Below are positions 1-12,100 of a stretch of 64,000 bases of DNA, in pieces. The translations under genes were made by a program, and so were the position numbers. This DNA comes from Cyrtodaria siliqua. Taxonomy: Eukaryota; Mollusca; Bivalvia; Adapedonta; Hiatellidae. Below the pieces are notes generated by a model. That model was not told the origin of the DNA and ran no database searches. It worked only from the letters and a program-made list of their open reading frames with translations. The DNA lies in NCBI GenBank assembly GCA_037043455.1, contig JAWPHD010007108.1, positions 62,001 to 126,000 on the forward strand, given 5' to 3'. The number at the start of each line of letters is the position of its first letter. Within the stretch, counting starts at the first letter, position 1.

Positions 1-193
1 ATAAATAGGTCATATTGTGCGCAAAACTCATGAAATATGGAGAAATGAAGTATTAATTAAAAATTAATGTAAATATATAAAGATAAAACTATTAAAAAAT
101 AAGGGATGAAAACGTAGTCATATAAACTATATATGTAAATCAACAAATGCCCGTCAACAGGTATATAAACAAGTATATAAATATAAGAACACA

Positions 194-521
194 TTATAAT
201 GATTTATATAGTCTGATTTCTTTGAGGAAATCTAAAACAAGACTAAAATCTATAGTATCAAATAACTCTTTCATAGTATTAACATTGTAGTAACTTCGAC
301 GCATAGGATCAAAGTCTACACATTCCAACAAGATGTGTTTGATCGTTAACGGTGCAAAGCAGGGTACCAGCATTCTGGTAATTGCTCACCTTCTAATAAA
401 TATGAATGAGTATAACGTGTATGCCCTATCCTGCACCGGGCGAGGTCTGGATGATCGAGACTATCAAATAAATGGGTATATTATATATTCTGTGATGAAT
501 TATAGAAATTTCCCACTTTGA
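194..521 (-). pseudogene. LINE reverse-transcriptase C-terminal fragment, frameshifted
   Basis: Read on the minus strand, 521 down to about 375 encodes ARCRIGHTRYTHSYL followed by an acidic, cysteine-containing stretch. From 373 to 194 another frame encodes PLTIKHILLECVDF and ends in FLKEIRLYKSL and a stop. The order RIGHTRxTHSYL - Cys - IKHILLxCxxF - LDFLKEIxL is the usual end of the ORF2 protein of non-LTR retrotransposons in invertebrates (family knowledge, from memory). The two halves are in different frames, so at least one indel lies near 372, and there is a stop near 490. Only the last ~110 codons remain. It is a dead 5'-truncated copy whose 3' tail would run toward position 1. I cannot name the clade with confidence. 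Confidence 0.7.
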
Positions 522-550
522 GAAAATCTATAACATATCCCTTCCTCTCA

Positions 551-583
551 TGTGCTATCTCGCCTAATGTGCAAGATAGCACA
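551..583. repeat. Short hairpin
   Basis: TGTGCTATCTCGC and GCAAGATAGCACA are complementary across a 7-base loop. It lies 150 bp from the larger foldback at 732-894. A CRE-like TGACGTCA occurs between them. No coding content. Confidence 0.6.
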
Positions 584-731
584 GTAGCCAAATGTTATGA
601 ACTAAACGATAGACGTCACGATATTACGTAACCAATTGACGTCATGATATTACTCCGCGCTGTCGCCAAAGGAGTGACAGAAGAAGGAATAGACGATTGG
701 AAAGAAATTCATCACAGAATATATATTATAT

Positions 732-894
732 AGTTTAATTAACATTTGTGTCGTGATACGGAAAATAATTCACTCGTGAGAAATACTCTTGCGATATAGA
801 AACTCGTGCGAAAACGCACTCGTTTCTATATCGCAAGAATCTTTCTCACTCGGGAATTATTTCCCGTATCACTTCAACAATGTTAATTAAACTC
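732..894. repeat. Foldback (long inverted repeat) element 1
   Basis: AGTTTAATTAACATT (732-746) pairs with AATGTTAATTAAACT (880-894). The arms continue with few mismatches to a centre near 812, where GTGCG-aaaa-CGCAC forms an inner stem separated from the long arms by a small TC/TC bubble. ACGT-rich CRE-like motifs lie on both sides (about 610-650 and 1000-1045). No open frame. This could be a MITE or an inverted duplication; no target-site duplication was identified. Confidence 0.8.
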
Positions 895-3612
895 TATTTG
901 TTTGGCGAAGCCATCTTGGATCACGTAAACTAACATCAAGCATAACGAGATTTGGTTGCTCAACGTCAGCTTGTTATGGGAAACACCCGCGGCGTCACAA
1001 TATAACGTCACGACTGCGTCAAGAAATACGTGACGTTACGTGCAATTTTGGTTATAGGATTGCCCTAAACAACGTTAGCGTTCATTGAAGATTAATATAT
1101 CTATACTTGATTATATTTCAAAAGGACGAACATCACTACTGTTAAATGCGTATAAATGCAACGTGGGAATCGGGGACAGGGCAAAGACTGATTTTGTTAA
1201 AACATTATTAATATTAGAATATCAGAATTACTTTAAAGTCGTAGATCTAGATCCAATTATTAATAGGAGTTCGTCACCTCAGGCCGTCGTACTGCCATAC
1301 ATTAGTCAACTTACGCGGCCGAAGATCAAGACCTAGATATAGATCAAGAACTTGAACATTTAGTGTGTTTTTTGGTTTGGTTTTGTTTTTAAAAACTGCT
1401 TACGACAGGCTACTTTCGTCTCTCTGGAACTGACAAATTTCTGTCGACAGCTGCAGCCTAGACTGACAGACTATGGACTATAATGTAATGTCACCAGTTG
1501 AGACGTCAGAATAGACACATGGTTAACAGGAAGGTTGGCTTAATTCTATGTAGACATGCTCTATGAAATCTTAAAAATGAGTAGAGGCGGGTTCAGGTGG
1601 GGTGCACCGCCTCCCCAACTCCTAATATCTGAATAATTATGTAAATTTATTTATCACATAACTTACGGTGTGGGATTGGAATAACACTATTCTATATTTT
1701 CGATAAACAGTATGCAAATAAGCCTAGTATGCGCTGTCAAAAAATCGATAATGACTATGACCCCATTCCCAAGGTTTATGTCGGTTTCGCGAGTTAAAGC
1801 TACATGCAAAATGCAATACAAGTCGGTATGTGAGTTATGTGATCAATAGAATCTAACATTCGTTCTCATTCATTATTGAATTGTCCTCGCGAAAATATGT
1901 TCCCTTTGAAACATTTCACAATAGCTTTAAACTAAACCTCCGGAAAAGCAAATATTTTTTCAAGCATTATGTCATTCACATGTGTAAAATGAGTACCATT
2001 TTTTAATCAAACTCTTCAGTTACGACAATATGTTGTAAGATTGGTCATTTATTTCTAGACACTCCCATTTATTTTAGACCATATTATGTTTAGCTTTCTT
2101 TGTACATATGTTCTTGTATGTGTTGCTAGATGTAATATGCCCTTTACTTTAAACAATGGTAATAAGTAAATGGCTGAGTTCGCTTTAAGGTTTTTCCCGA
2201 GAGGTGAAGGCATTTATTGTCCCCTCATCAAATAACTCCACTATCAACCACGTATATCAACTGACAACATGGAGGGTTTTAGGAGTGGAACAAACTTTTC
2301 ACGGAGTATAATCAGGATTTAAAATTAAAAGATAAATAGTTGGATTTTGTTTAGAGAATTGCAAGTGTCAAATTTAGGAAAAGTTGGTCGCAATTTTGAA
2401 ATTGTCTTAATTTTGCTGGAAATATTTATCACCGCACCGGTCACAATCACGCAACTCTTGACCTGAATAATAACATATGTAGGAAGTTTAATTGCCTTGA
2501 GGTTCCGGCTATATTTTTCCCGGACTCAGAAAGCTGCTATGGGTGTTGGACTGTGTATCAACGTCATTTTACTGTTCATAAAACAACTGTATTCTAGTAA
2601 GAATACCGGGACGCAGGCATTTTATTGGTCTTCTACTACTTGAATTAGGTATCAATTTCAAGGATACAGTCTATACATCTTTCTCAGCATACGAATACGG
2701 CTGGTTCCATATGATTGTCGTCACTGATTATTGATTGATAAAGGGACAAACGGCAATCCTGATGCGACGCCCCGTTAGTTTTTCTACATAACTTGCATTT
2801 GTTCAATACTTAATATTAATTATAAGAATAATATAAAGGAAACTGTGTTTGAATATTACTAACTGCTTGTGTGTAAAGCTATATATTTATCTCTGTTAGA
2901 GTTGATGAAACTTTACCTGAAGCATCTTCCAAAGAGTTTGAATAGGTTTGTTCCACTGCTACTTATTCTCATTCTCTTATTATAACTACTAATCAGATTT
3001 CAATAATAACAAACATCTAACATTAAACCCTTTCTTCTAATGTAAATTTACATTGCTAAAAACTGAGATTACATTCACAGACGCTCCAATTGCTATTATA
3101 TTACCATTAAGTTGTTTTGTGATAATTTATCAATTCTTCATATTCTTACCATGATCTATTCCCAATTCCTCACATTCTAATCACGAAACAACATTCTATT
3201 TAGTGAACCATTACACACACAATGTCAGATGTCTATCATATCCATATTATAACATTATACAACACAGATGCCAAAATTAAAAACATGTTCATTTTGTCTC
3301 ATGATGACTAGTTTATGTAGTGCTCAAATCTTTCTTGTTAAATGTGCTTTGATTGTTGACAATTAAAAATGAAAAGTCTACACACTGTTCGTTTATTTTT
3401 ATCATATTCATCATTCCCCTTACTGTTTTCTTATGTAACTGTTCTGACTGGCTTGTGATACTTTGTATCACTGTTTTCTTGTATTTTTTAACTCCGTCTG
3501 AAAAGGGTTGACCGTTACAACTTTAAAACGATTAATATAACAGATATTTTGGCTCAGAGAGGTAAATAAATAATTGTTTTATTGATAGTCACTTTAGATG
3601 CTTCAAATGTTA
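895..3612. other. No gene recognised; one partial MITE
   Basis: AT-rich sequence with only short chance frames. The one item recognised is a damaged copy, in opposite orientation, of the TTAA-flanked element at 13137. It spans about 2740-2830, with AAAGGGACAAACGGCAATC and then a segment shared with that element's other half. Nothing else is supported here. Confidence 0.5.
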
Positions 3613-3657
3613 ATGCAATCAGGGAGTAAGTATATACGTATACTTACTCCCTGATGC
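3613..3657. repeat. Near-perfect 45-bp palindrome
   Basis: TGCAATCAGGGAGTAAGTAT is followed almost at once by its complement, centred on TACGTA. There is essentially no loop, unlike the larger foldbacks. It could extrude a cruciform. No neighbouring gene explains it. Confidence 0.75.
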
Positions 3658-4669
3658 AATGCATACTTTCTTAGATATACTTGCCAACTCGTTTAATAAA
3701 TTCAATAATGAATGAGTACTCACGTACGATACTCTACTCGCTAGAGGCCAGTTTCCGTCCAAGCCCAGTTTCCGTCATTCTCAATTAAAAAACGTTTTTA
3801 CACTGCAAATTACTTACACGATGTCACTTATTGACAGACAGGTAATATAACTGAATATTGGAAACAGGAAAAACAATCAAAAAGTAAATAAGCGGTACAA
3901 AAACGAAAGGGATTTCTCCGAAAAATGTATTTACTTCCTAATATGGCGTTGGGGATGCGCGCGCATACTGCCGCATAATAAACTATTAAAAAAATAACAC
4001 TGTAATGACGTCATATTTTTATCACTTTACCGTGATTATATAGTTTAACTAAAGAGAAGCAACTCGTACAACCTGTATCTGTTTGATTTGTACATAGTTA
4101 CCCATCTTTACTGTGTAAATGTCGTCGTTGAACATTTTACATTGACGTTACCAGGCGCATTGTTATAACGATCGAGGTGACTGATGGAACAATGGAAACA
4201 TACCATTTTTACAATGAAATTGTAAATGTATCTTGACCTAGTTGAATCTATCACTCGATAAAATACTGGACGTTAACTGGGCTTGTAAACAAAATGATTT
4301 CTCAGTTTTAGTCTATTTATAAAAATGGTCACGTGCCACTTCGATAATTTATATAAAAGAAAATTCTTTGGTATCAAATTTCCAGGAAGAGGTAACCTAA
4401 TAGAAAATAGAGTAAAAATTGTCAGGATACATAGATTTATCTGAAAAATTATTTTATGTTTACATAAGTGACGGAAAGTGGCCCCCGAAATAGAATTGCC
4501 AGTTTGTTTTATTGTGTTTTTCAAATTGTGCTCCAGCAAAACCCCGCCTTCTCCCTAATCTCAAATCAAGTCTCCGACAAATGAGAACTTATGAAAAAAA
4601 CAATAGTATCTATATCGTTTTTACTGCAATCAAAGTCTAGTCATGGTTTTGCTGTCCCATAGGTAGTAC

Positions 4670-4825
4670 CTTGGTGTTGATTGTAGGCGTATCTTGTTTG
4701 ATACGATCAATATTCCAATTCAAATTCTCCAAACGTACCATCTATTATCTCTGATTGAAGAATATTAACGTTCGACAAGATCAATTTGTAAATGGAGAAA
4801 TGTATAGTAAGGGAGGCAACGTTTC
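4670..4825 (+). repeat. Dispersed repeat, copy A
   Basis: This stretch (GTACCTTGGTGTTGATTGTA, then CTCTGATTGAAGAATAT, then TAAATGGAGAAATGTAT) recurs inverted at about 46965-47160 with scattered differences. No coding frame is shared. Type unknown. Confidence 0.6.
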
Positions 4826-5089
4826 ACTACTGTTCATGAACAGTCTATTCTTAAATACTTTCGGTTTCTTATTTGACTTTCGAATACGTGGTTCCATTAC
4901 TCCAGCTTTTAAAGGTTTTGAGTATTGTTTAATCACCTTTAGGATATGCTGCCTGCTTTTCAATTTAGTCGTCTGACTGTTACTTTTGATAACGCAGGTT
5001 TCATAACCTCTGCTCCCAATTAAATTCCATTTTGTTTATTTCGCCCATTGTTTTCTCGTTTAGGGCAACGTGTATTTTAGAAACTAGGA

Positions 5090-5460
5090 CCCTAAGCCTC
5101 TGGCCATGGAATGGGGTGAAAATACCGTAATGAAGTTGCTGCAATTTTGTTGTAAACACATTTTTCGCTGGAGCCAATATCGTTGCGTTGTAAACATTCG
5201 CCTCTCACCTCTGCCGGTACGAACCCCACTGGGAGCTCGACTTGTAAGTGAGGAAGTGTCGATTCAGACGGATGGCGGGAGGTGTACAGTAATTGTTCTA
5301 TCCAGAAAAAATGATTGGTCTGCCTCCACCACAAAAATCGACGTCATATATCACCTTGCATGTGTTGAAATTGACACCTTACAAACAAACAAATCATTAT
5401 TTTCAGCTACCATTCAAGTAGCACCTGAAACAATACAGGGATGGCGATGAAGGCCGTTTA
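5090..5460 (+). repeat. Dispersed repeat carrying a tRNA-like SINE segment
   Basis: The outer parts (GCTGGAGCCAATATCGTT near 5170, and CCTGAAACAATACAGGGATG near 5427) match a repeat seen again at 18825-19030 (+) and 43970-44230 (-), with a more diverged copy at 46670-46870 (-). The middle (about 5185-5370) is absent from the other copies. It contains CCGGTACGAACCCC at 5215-5228, a good Pol III box B, and CTGCCTCCACCA, which recalls a common mollusc SINE. Overlapping open frames on both strands here are by-products of the repeat and I do not call them genes. Confidence 0.55.
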
Positions 5461-5739
5461 TGTTATATTACACTAAACCAGCCGAATGTGCTCGTCTGGA
5501 GCAGTCGACACTGCATGAAAATAGGCATTTAATCATCAATTAAATTAGAATTAAACTAAACTTTTACTTGTAATATAATGGAATGACAGTGAATTTAAAT
5601 TATGATTAAATGTGAAGTTTAATTTACATTTAATCAACATTTAATTTTCCACAAAATTCCGCGTTTTTATGATGATTTAAGTTGGACTTAAATGTTATTA
5701 TATATGGCATATACATGCATTTTGTGGAAATTAAATATA

Positions 5740-7290
5740 TAATCTTGAATTCTCAGGTCTGCTTCAATTCCAATTAAACATCTTTTAAATTTGGTATACT
5801 AAATCTTTATACCTGCTTAAATTTCAATTAAACACCTTTAAATGTGGTTTACCTAAATCTAAGGCCTACTTAAATTTCAATAAAATGCCTTTTAAATTTG
5901 GTATACTAAATCCTTAGGCCTACTTAAATTCCAATTAAACACCTTTTAAATTTGGTGTACTAAATATTTAAGCCTGTTTAAATTCCAATTAAACACTTTT
6001 TAAATTTGGTATACTAAATATTTAAGCCTGCTTAAATTCCAATTAAACACCTTTAAAAGTGGTTTACCTAAATCTAAGGCCTACTTAAATTCCAGCTAAA
6101 CACCTTTTAAATTCGGTATACTAAAACTTTAAGCCTGCTTAAATTCCAATTAAACACCTTTTAAATTTGGTATACTAAATCTTTTAGTCTGCTTAAATTC
6201 CAGTTAAATACCTTTTAAATTTGGTATATTAAATTTTTCAGCCTGCTTAAATTTCCATTAAAAACATTTTAAATTTGGTATACTAAATCGTTAAGCCTGC
6301 TTAAATTCCATTTAAATTTGGTATACTCAATATCTAAGCCTGCTTAAATTCCAATTAAATTTCGTATAGTAGATCTTTGAGCCTGCTTAAATACCAATTA
6401 AACACCTTTTAAATTTGGTATACTAAATCTTCAAGTCTGCTTAAATTCCAATTAAATACCTTTTACATTTGGTATACTCAATATTTAAGCCTGCTTAAAT
6501 TCCAATAAAACACCTTTTAAATTTGGTATACTAAATCGTTAAGCCTGCTTAAATTTCAATTAAACACCTTTAAATGTGGTTTACCTAAATTTAAGGCCTA
6601 CTTAAATTTCAATAAAATGCCTTTTATATTTGGTATACCAAATTCTTAGGCCTACTTAAATTTCAATAAAACACCTTTTAAATTTGGTGTACTAAATATT
6701 TAAGCCTGTTTAAATTCCAATTAAACACCTTTTAAATTTGGTATACTAAATATTTAAGCCTGCTTAAATTCCAATTAAACACCTTTTAAATCTGGTATAC
6801 CAAGTCTGTATGTCTGCTTAAATTTCAATAAAACACCTTTTAAATTTGGTATAATAAACTGTTGGAGTTACTTTAATTTCAATTGAATGCCTTTAAATTC
6901 GACACTAAATCCCAAGGCCTGCTTAAATTCCAAGTAAACACCTTTTAAATGTGGTATACTATATCTTTAAGCCTGCTTTAATTTCAATTAAACACCTTAA
7001 AATGATGTTTACTTAAATCTAAGGCCTACTTAAATGCCTTTTAAATTCGACAAACTAAATATCAAGGCCTGCTTAAATTCCAACTAAACACCTTTAGATT
7101 TGGAATTCCTAAATCATTACAGGTCTGCTTAAATTTCAATTCAACTCCTTTTAAATTTGGTGTACTAAATCACAGGGCCGGCTTACATTTCAATTAAATA
7201 AATACCTTTTAAATTCCCAAGACCTGTTTAAATTTAAGCAGATGATCATATGTTGTTTACTATTTTTCAAGGTCTGCTTAAATTAAATAT
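5740..7290. repeat. Minisatellite, ~54-bp unit, about 28 copies
   Basis: The unit runs CCTGCTTAAATTCCAATTAA, then ACACCTTTTAAATTTGGTAT, then ACTAAATCTTTAAG. Copies differ by a few bases. Some are shortened (for example near 6310), and variant units with GTGGTTTACCTAAATCTAAGG recur at 5845, 6060 and 6570, which suggests higher-order duplication. Both ends fade into AT-rich sequence with TTTAAT words. No open frame. Confidence 0.9.
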
Positions 7291-7395
7291 GACAGAAATT
7301 ATACAAACAAACACTTTTTTTTTTAAAAATAACATTTAATAATCAACGATCATACAATGTATTTCATTTTTAAATTCAACATGGAAAATACATAG

Positions 7396-7548
7396 AGGAT
7401 CTGAAACGAGTTCCCATTTCATATAAGATTTATGGAACGAGTTATGAATTATTTTAATTTTAATGAGCCTTTTGGCGAGTTAATATTAAAAATAATTCAT
7501 AACGAGTTTCATAAATCTTATATGGATTGGGGATGAGTTTAAGATCCT
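7396..7548. repeat. Foldback element 2
   Basis: AGGATCT...(7396) and AGATCCT (7542-7548) bound an inverted repeat whose arms share CATATAAGATTTAT and GAATTATTTT with their complements. The centre is GCC-tttt-GGC, an inner mini-stem. The right flank at 7610-7690 has three ACGT-containing motifs (GACGTCAG, TGACGTCG, GTAACGTTACGT), as for foldback 1. Confidence 0.8.
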
Positions 7549-8686
7549 TTTTATCACATAACATTGCAATCAAATTAGTAAAAAAAAATTCAGATGGACA
7601 TAAAACCGCCACGACGTCAGACACACTTTAGCGCCAAAACATATATGACGTCGCAACATCGCATCTCACACGTAACGTTACGTATAAAATAGTTCGTGTT
7701 TTACCTCTTTACAAAATAGCAGTTTACGCCAACTTTTTAACAAACCAACAACAATGTTTTGTATAACGTGCATTATTTGTATAAGCTGTCATCTAATAAT
7801 CAGTTTATGACTCAGATCTGGGTGAAAATAAACTTGCGTAGTGTTACAGGTTTAACTCAACCAATCAAAATCGTTCCAGGTTGTATTACACGTGTGTCAT
7901 ACAATAGAGTATTAAATGGGTGTTCGACACTACTAACAAGGGACGTTATGTGATAAATTAAAATATGTGACAGACACCGCTGATGTTTCAAGTGATATTT
8001 GTCGGTCACGTTACGTAGCAGACCCAAAACGTATTAAGTTGTATATTAAACTTCACAGCTATATATATATAGTAACAAACATGGCTTGTGTTCGTGTAAT
8101 ACAGGCATTGTCTATGCGGTCATATTAGAAAAGTGCGTGAAACGGCAAGCCAAAAGTCTATAAAGTGCCAAAAAAAAGTTGGCTGAAATCCATATGAACT
8201 CTAGACTGCGTTATATATATTTTAATAGCATTAAATTGTAGATATTTGTTTTAATAATCAACCACGAACCAGTCATATCGTGCATCCAACGACGATTGTA
8301 CTTAATGGCAGCCAGAATGCTCGCTACCCTGTCAAAATTACCACAGTGCACGCAGGAGATCGTTAGAAGACCATGCAAAGATGAGGACAGACATTATGAA
8401 ATTGTGGAATAAAGATAAACAAGAACGATTCAGTCTAAAGCAAAATGAATTAGTGACATCACGGGACAAGATACCGAATTGCCTATTTCAAATGGCACAT
8501 TCTAAGATTGAGGTCTATTGACGTTATACGTTTATTTTATTCTTGTAAACAAATGAATAAAATGGATCTAAATAAAGAGTCTTATTTAAACAAAAAGTAC
8601 AAAAGTAGATAAAAACGTTTTTACTTTGCACAATTTACTATCCAAAATGTAATAAACAGGTCTTTAACTGGGGTTATGAGGCCGAG
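7549..8686. other. No gene recognised
   Basis: Contains the ACGT motif cluster near 7610-7690, a short TA run near 8060 and a 36-codon ATG frame at 8308 with no recognised similarity. I see no splice-supported exon. The spliced gene to the right ends at 8809 on the minus strand, so this stretch would include its 3' untranslated region. Confidence 0.4.
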
Positions 8687-8831
8687 TATCACAAACAGGC
8701 ACATCTACCCTGGGGTAGGTGTGCCTGTTTGTGACTTTGGCCCTTGATAGCCATATGAGGCCCTCAAGCTAAAGCTCTCGGGACTCAAACGGCTATCTCG
8801 GGCCTGTATCACAAACAGGCACACCTACCCC
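8687..8831. repeat. Foldback element 3, three-armed, overlapping a gene end
   Basis: TATCACAAACAGGCACATCTACCC (8687-8710) is followed directly by its complement GGGGTAGGTGTGCCTGTTTG (from 8712), and a third copy of the first arm lies at 8806-8831. Between them GGCCCTTGATAGCC (8739) pairs with GGCTATCTCGGGCC (8791). The core CCTCAAGCTAAAGCTCTCGG closely resembles the core of the foldback at 58334. The stop codon of the minus-strand gene lies in the third arm. Confidence 0.85.
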
Positions 8832-9186
8832 AGTAAATAACCTCTAAATTCAAGTCATTAGATTTCCTGAACCCCCAATTCTGTTCGTCCGAGACCTGAG
8901 GCACTGATCTCAAGGACAGCCTATCTCCTCTCACTCTCCTCACTCTCTGCTTTTTACTCCGACTGGTCATCGTTTCCTCTGCTTTTTTGTCCAGTTCGCT
9001 AAAAAACTTGTTGGCGTTGTCACTCCGCCAAGCCAGTTTTTTTATAGCGAAAAACTCCTCATTGTCCGACTCCACCTCAGACTCTGACGACATGAAGTCG
9101 ATCGTCAGTAAAGATTTGATCTGCCCCTTCAACTCATCCGTGTATGAATGCTTCTTAAGAAGTGCTGTTTCCCTTCTTTTAAGTTT
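8809..9186 (-). CDS. Exon 9, terminal coding exon
   Basis: Acceptor TTCTCTTTCAG|AAA, 125 codons and TGA. Contains KLKRRETALLKKH, DFMSSESEVESDNEEFF and LAWRSDNANKFFSELDKKA, then a basic RSKKQRVRRVRG stretch. The last seven residues (WGRCACL) and the stop come from the foldback element at 8687-8831, so the native C-terminus may have been different. Confidence 0.8.
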   Translation of the reverse strand, partial: KLKRRETALLKKHSYTDELKGQIKSLLTIDFMSSESEVESDNEEFFAIKKLAWRSDNANKFFSELDKKAEETMTSRSKKQRVRRVRGDRLSLRSVPQVSDEQNWGFRKSNDLNLEVIYWGRCACL

Positions 9187-12100
9187 CTGAAAGAGAATTC
9201 AAACATGTGCTTACAAGAGTAACAAATATGTAGTCATCAATATTCCCCGCCTGAGCCATATTTGTTTATGTACTGGTCAAACATTCATGTCATGGTCTAG
9301 CTGTATGCATCATGAACTCTTATCAGTATCAGGAAGCTAGACATGTGTGACCCTTTGAACGAGAGGCTATTATTAGTTATTGGGTTCGTTACTGACCACT
9401 TACAGAAATATGTGGGGTCAGTTAGATTTATAGGGGGCGATGTAATAGTCGAGTCCCCATATATATCTGACTGACCCCACGTAGTTCTCTATTTAATAAA
9501 ATTCACTTGAAAGCATTTATCAGAACAATTAAGTATAGCAAAATAGTGTTAATCACATTCTGTATATTTACTGGACGAAAATCAAATGCGAGACATTTCA
9601 TGTGGGGGAAAAGCAAATATTTGCATAAGATGTTTTCGAAGATTATGCATAAACATTAGTTGGGTATTATCTTTCCGATTTTTTTTTAATAAAATGCGAA
9701 CAGTGAAAACAATACCCACGCGAATATAACTCATTTTAAAATTCATGACAAGAGTGGTAATTGTGGTTATTTAGACACCCACAATTTAGTCAGTCTTACC
9801 CTCTTACGACGCTCTATCCCAGCCATTTTCCGCTTGTGCTGGTCCGTTTTACCACTCGCCAATCTCTGCTGATCATCTCTAACAGAAATGTAATACCTTC
9901 CAATAGCCGTTAAAGGCAAATGCAAGTTTACACCTTTCTTAAACATGGATAACAAATGTGTATTATGCAATTCATATTAATTCTAATACTGAAATGTATG
10001 TAACAGCTACCATAGGAAATGGCTATCATGACACTTAATCTAAAAGGGACTGAAGGCGATCCGACAAATAACTGTAAATAAATCCAATTTCAAGTAACAT
10101 GTGCTTCAGTTTCAAATTCAATATGCAATTGCATTAAAATGGGCCATATGTTGCTTTCTGTTTATTTATTAATATATAAAATAGTTTTAATGTTAACTCA
10201 TAAATATTAATTCATGCACTGTATAATATGGGGTTCATATTGCTTTCAGTTGTTATTTTAATTGAAAGAAAATGTACTTTGATTACACTTTAATAGCTTC
10301 TCATAGCTTGAAAGTCTCATATGAATTGATAGTTACGATTAACAAAACAACAAGAGGCCCAAGGGGGCCTGTATCGCTCTACTGGCTGTACAAATTTGAC
10401 GATATGGTCAACATTAGAACAAATTTGGTAGAGCTTATGGTAATACAAAACATTAAACATTTGGTTCTTGTAGTTTCAGAGATTTTTTTTAGTTGTTCCC
10501 TTAGCCTATATAAATCTAAGTAAAATATTTGACCCCAGGGTCACCATTTGAATAAACTTGTTAGAAGACCATAAGCTTATGGTAAATGCAAAATATTAAA
10601 CCTTTGGCTCTTGCAGTTCCAGAGAAAATAAGGTTTTTTCCTATATATATAAGTCTATGTAAAACATGTGACCCTGGGGCAGAACCAAATTTGACCCCAG
10701 GGTCTCCATTTCAACAAACTTGTTTAAGGACTATAAGCCGATGGCAAATGCAAAATATTAAACCTCTGGCCCTTGTAGTTTCAGAGTAGAAGATTTTTTA
10801 AGTTTGAAGGTTTTGGTAGAGGACCACAAGCTTATGGTAAATGCAACATATTAAACATTTGGCTCTTGTAGTTTCAGAGGAGAAGACTGGCAAAGTTTGG
10901 TAAAGATCAAATCCAAAATGAAGATGCTCGAGTGTTTACAAGGCTAATTAAGGCAATTTTCCGTAATTCAAGGGGCCACAACTCTGGTGTTACTGGTCCG
11001 ATATATCTGGTTTTCGAACTGTTCCGAGATCTCATTATATCAACAATCGGATCTCATTATATCAAAAATCGAGAATAGGGCATTTTTCAGCAAAACAAAA
11101 GCTATAACTGGCTGATTTTCGAACTTGTCAGAGCTTTCATTGATATAAAGACACTGGCAAAGTGTCGTAAAGATCTGATTATTAATGAAGTCCCTATTGC
11201 GCTAACAAGGTAAAAGTTAACGACGGACGGACGTACAACTCGGCATCCCATAAGAACTAGCTTTTTTTTGAAATTATTGCTCATTTATGATTTTTTTCAG
11301 AGAGTATTTGCTCGACTCAAAAACATTAATGTTTTCTGACATTTATACCATGGTATATCTGGTTTTCTAATTCTTAAAAATATTTTCAAATTTGGAATTT
11401 AAAACTCGGCAATTCAGTAAACCAAAATGGCCTCTTTAATTCGTATAAGATTACCGAGTACTCAAAAAATCCTTAGGATGGTGCTCCTAAAAAGGAAATA
11501 CCAGCAACGTAACTGAATATTAAACTTGATTCAACGTACATTTAATCACTCCTCGATCAACAGCGCCATAGAGCCCCAGAACAAAATCTTCTATGTGCTG
11601 GCTCATCTCCTGATTACATCGAGAGTCATGTCTGAAAAAATATATAATAATAATAAATAAAAAGAGCTCTGTTCTTACGCAATGTAGTAATGTAAATAAA
11701 AGCAAAAAAGGGCCATAACACCAGAAAAACTTGGCATATAATCCCTCAAACGTTTTCAGATAAGATGTCATTTTTAACTATATAACTATATGTTAAATTC
11801 ATGTCACCGTAGCAGCCATATTGAATAAACTTGGAGGCCATATTAACTATTCGATGGAAAGAAAAAACGAATAAGCTTGATAGAGGCCAACTCAAGGAAC
11901 ATGCACATGTTTCACAAAAATGAATCGGTGGTTTTGGAGATTTCGTAAAAAAAATTGATTCAATTTGACCCATTTTAGTTTTGCCTTGGTGGCCATCTTG
12001 GATATTTGGCAGAAACGAAAAACACAAATCTGAGAGGGCTCCACCCAAGAAACACTCAGTCGTGACCAATTTTCATTATAATCCCAAAGCGTTTTCAGAT

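Noticed and set aside
3743..4485. Possible TIR element with GGCCAGTTTCCGTC ends
   Set aside because: Only about 14 bp of imperfect inverted ends and no target duplication; may be coincidence.
8308..8415. 36-codon ATG frame (MAARMLATLS...)
   Set aside because: Short, no known motif, no splice support.
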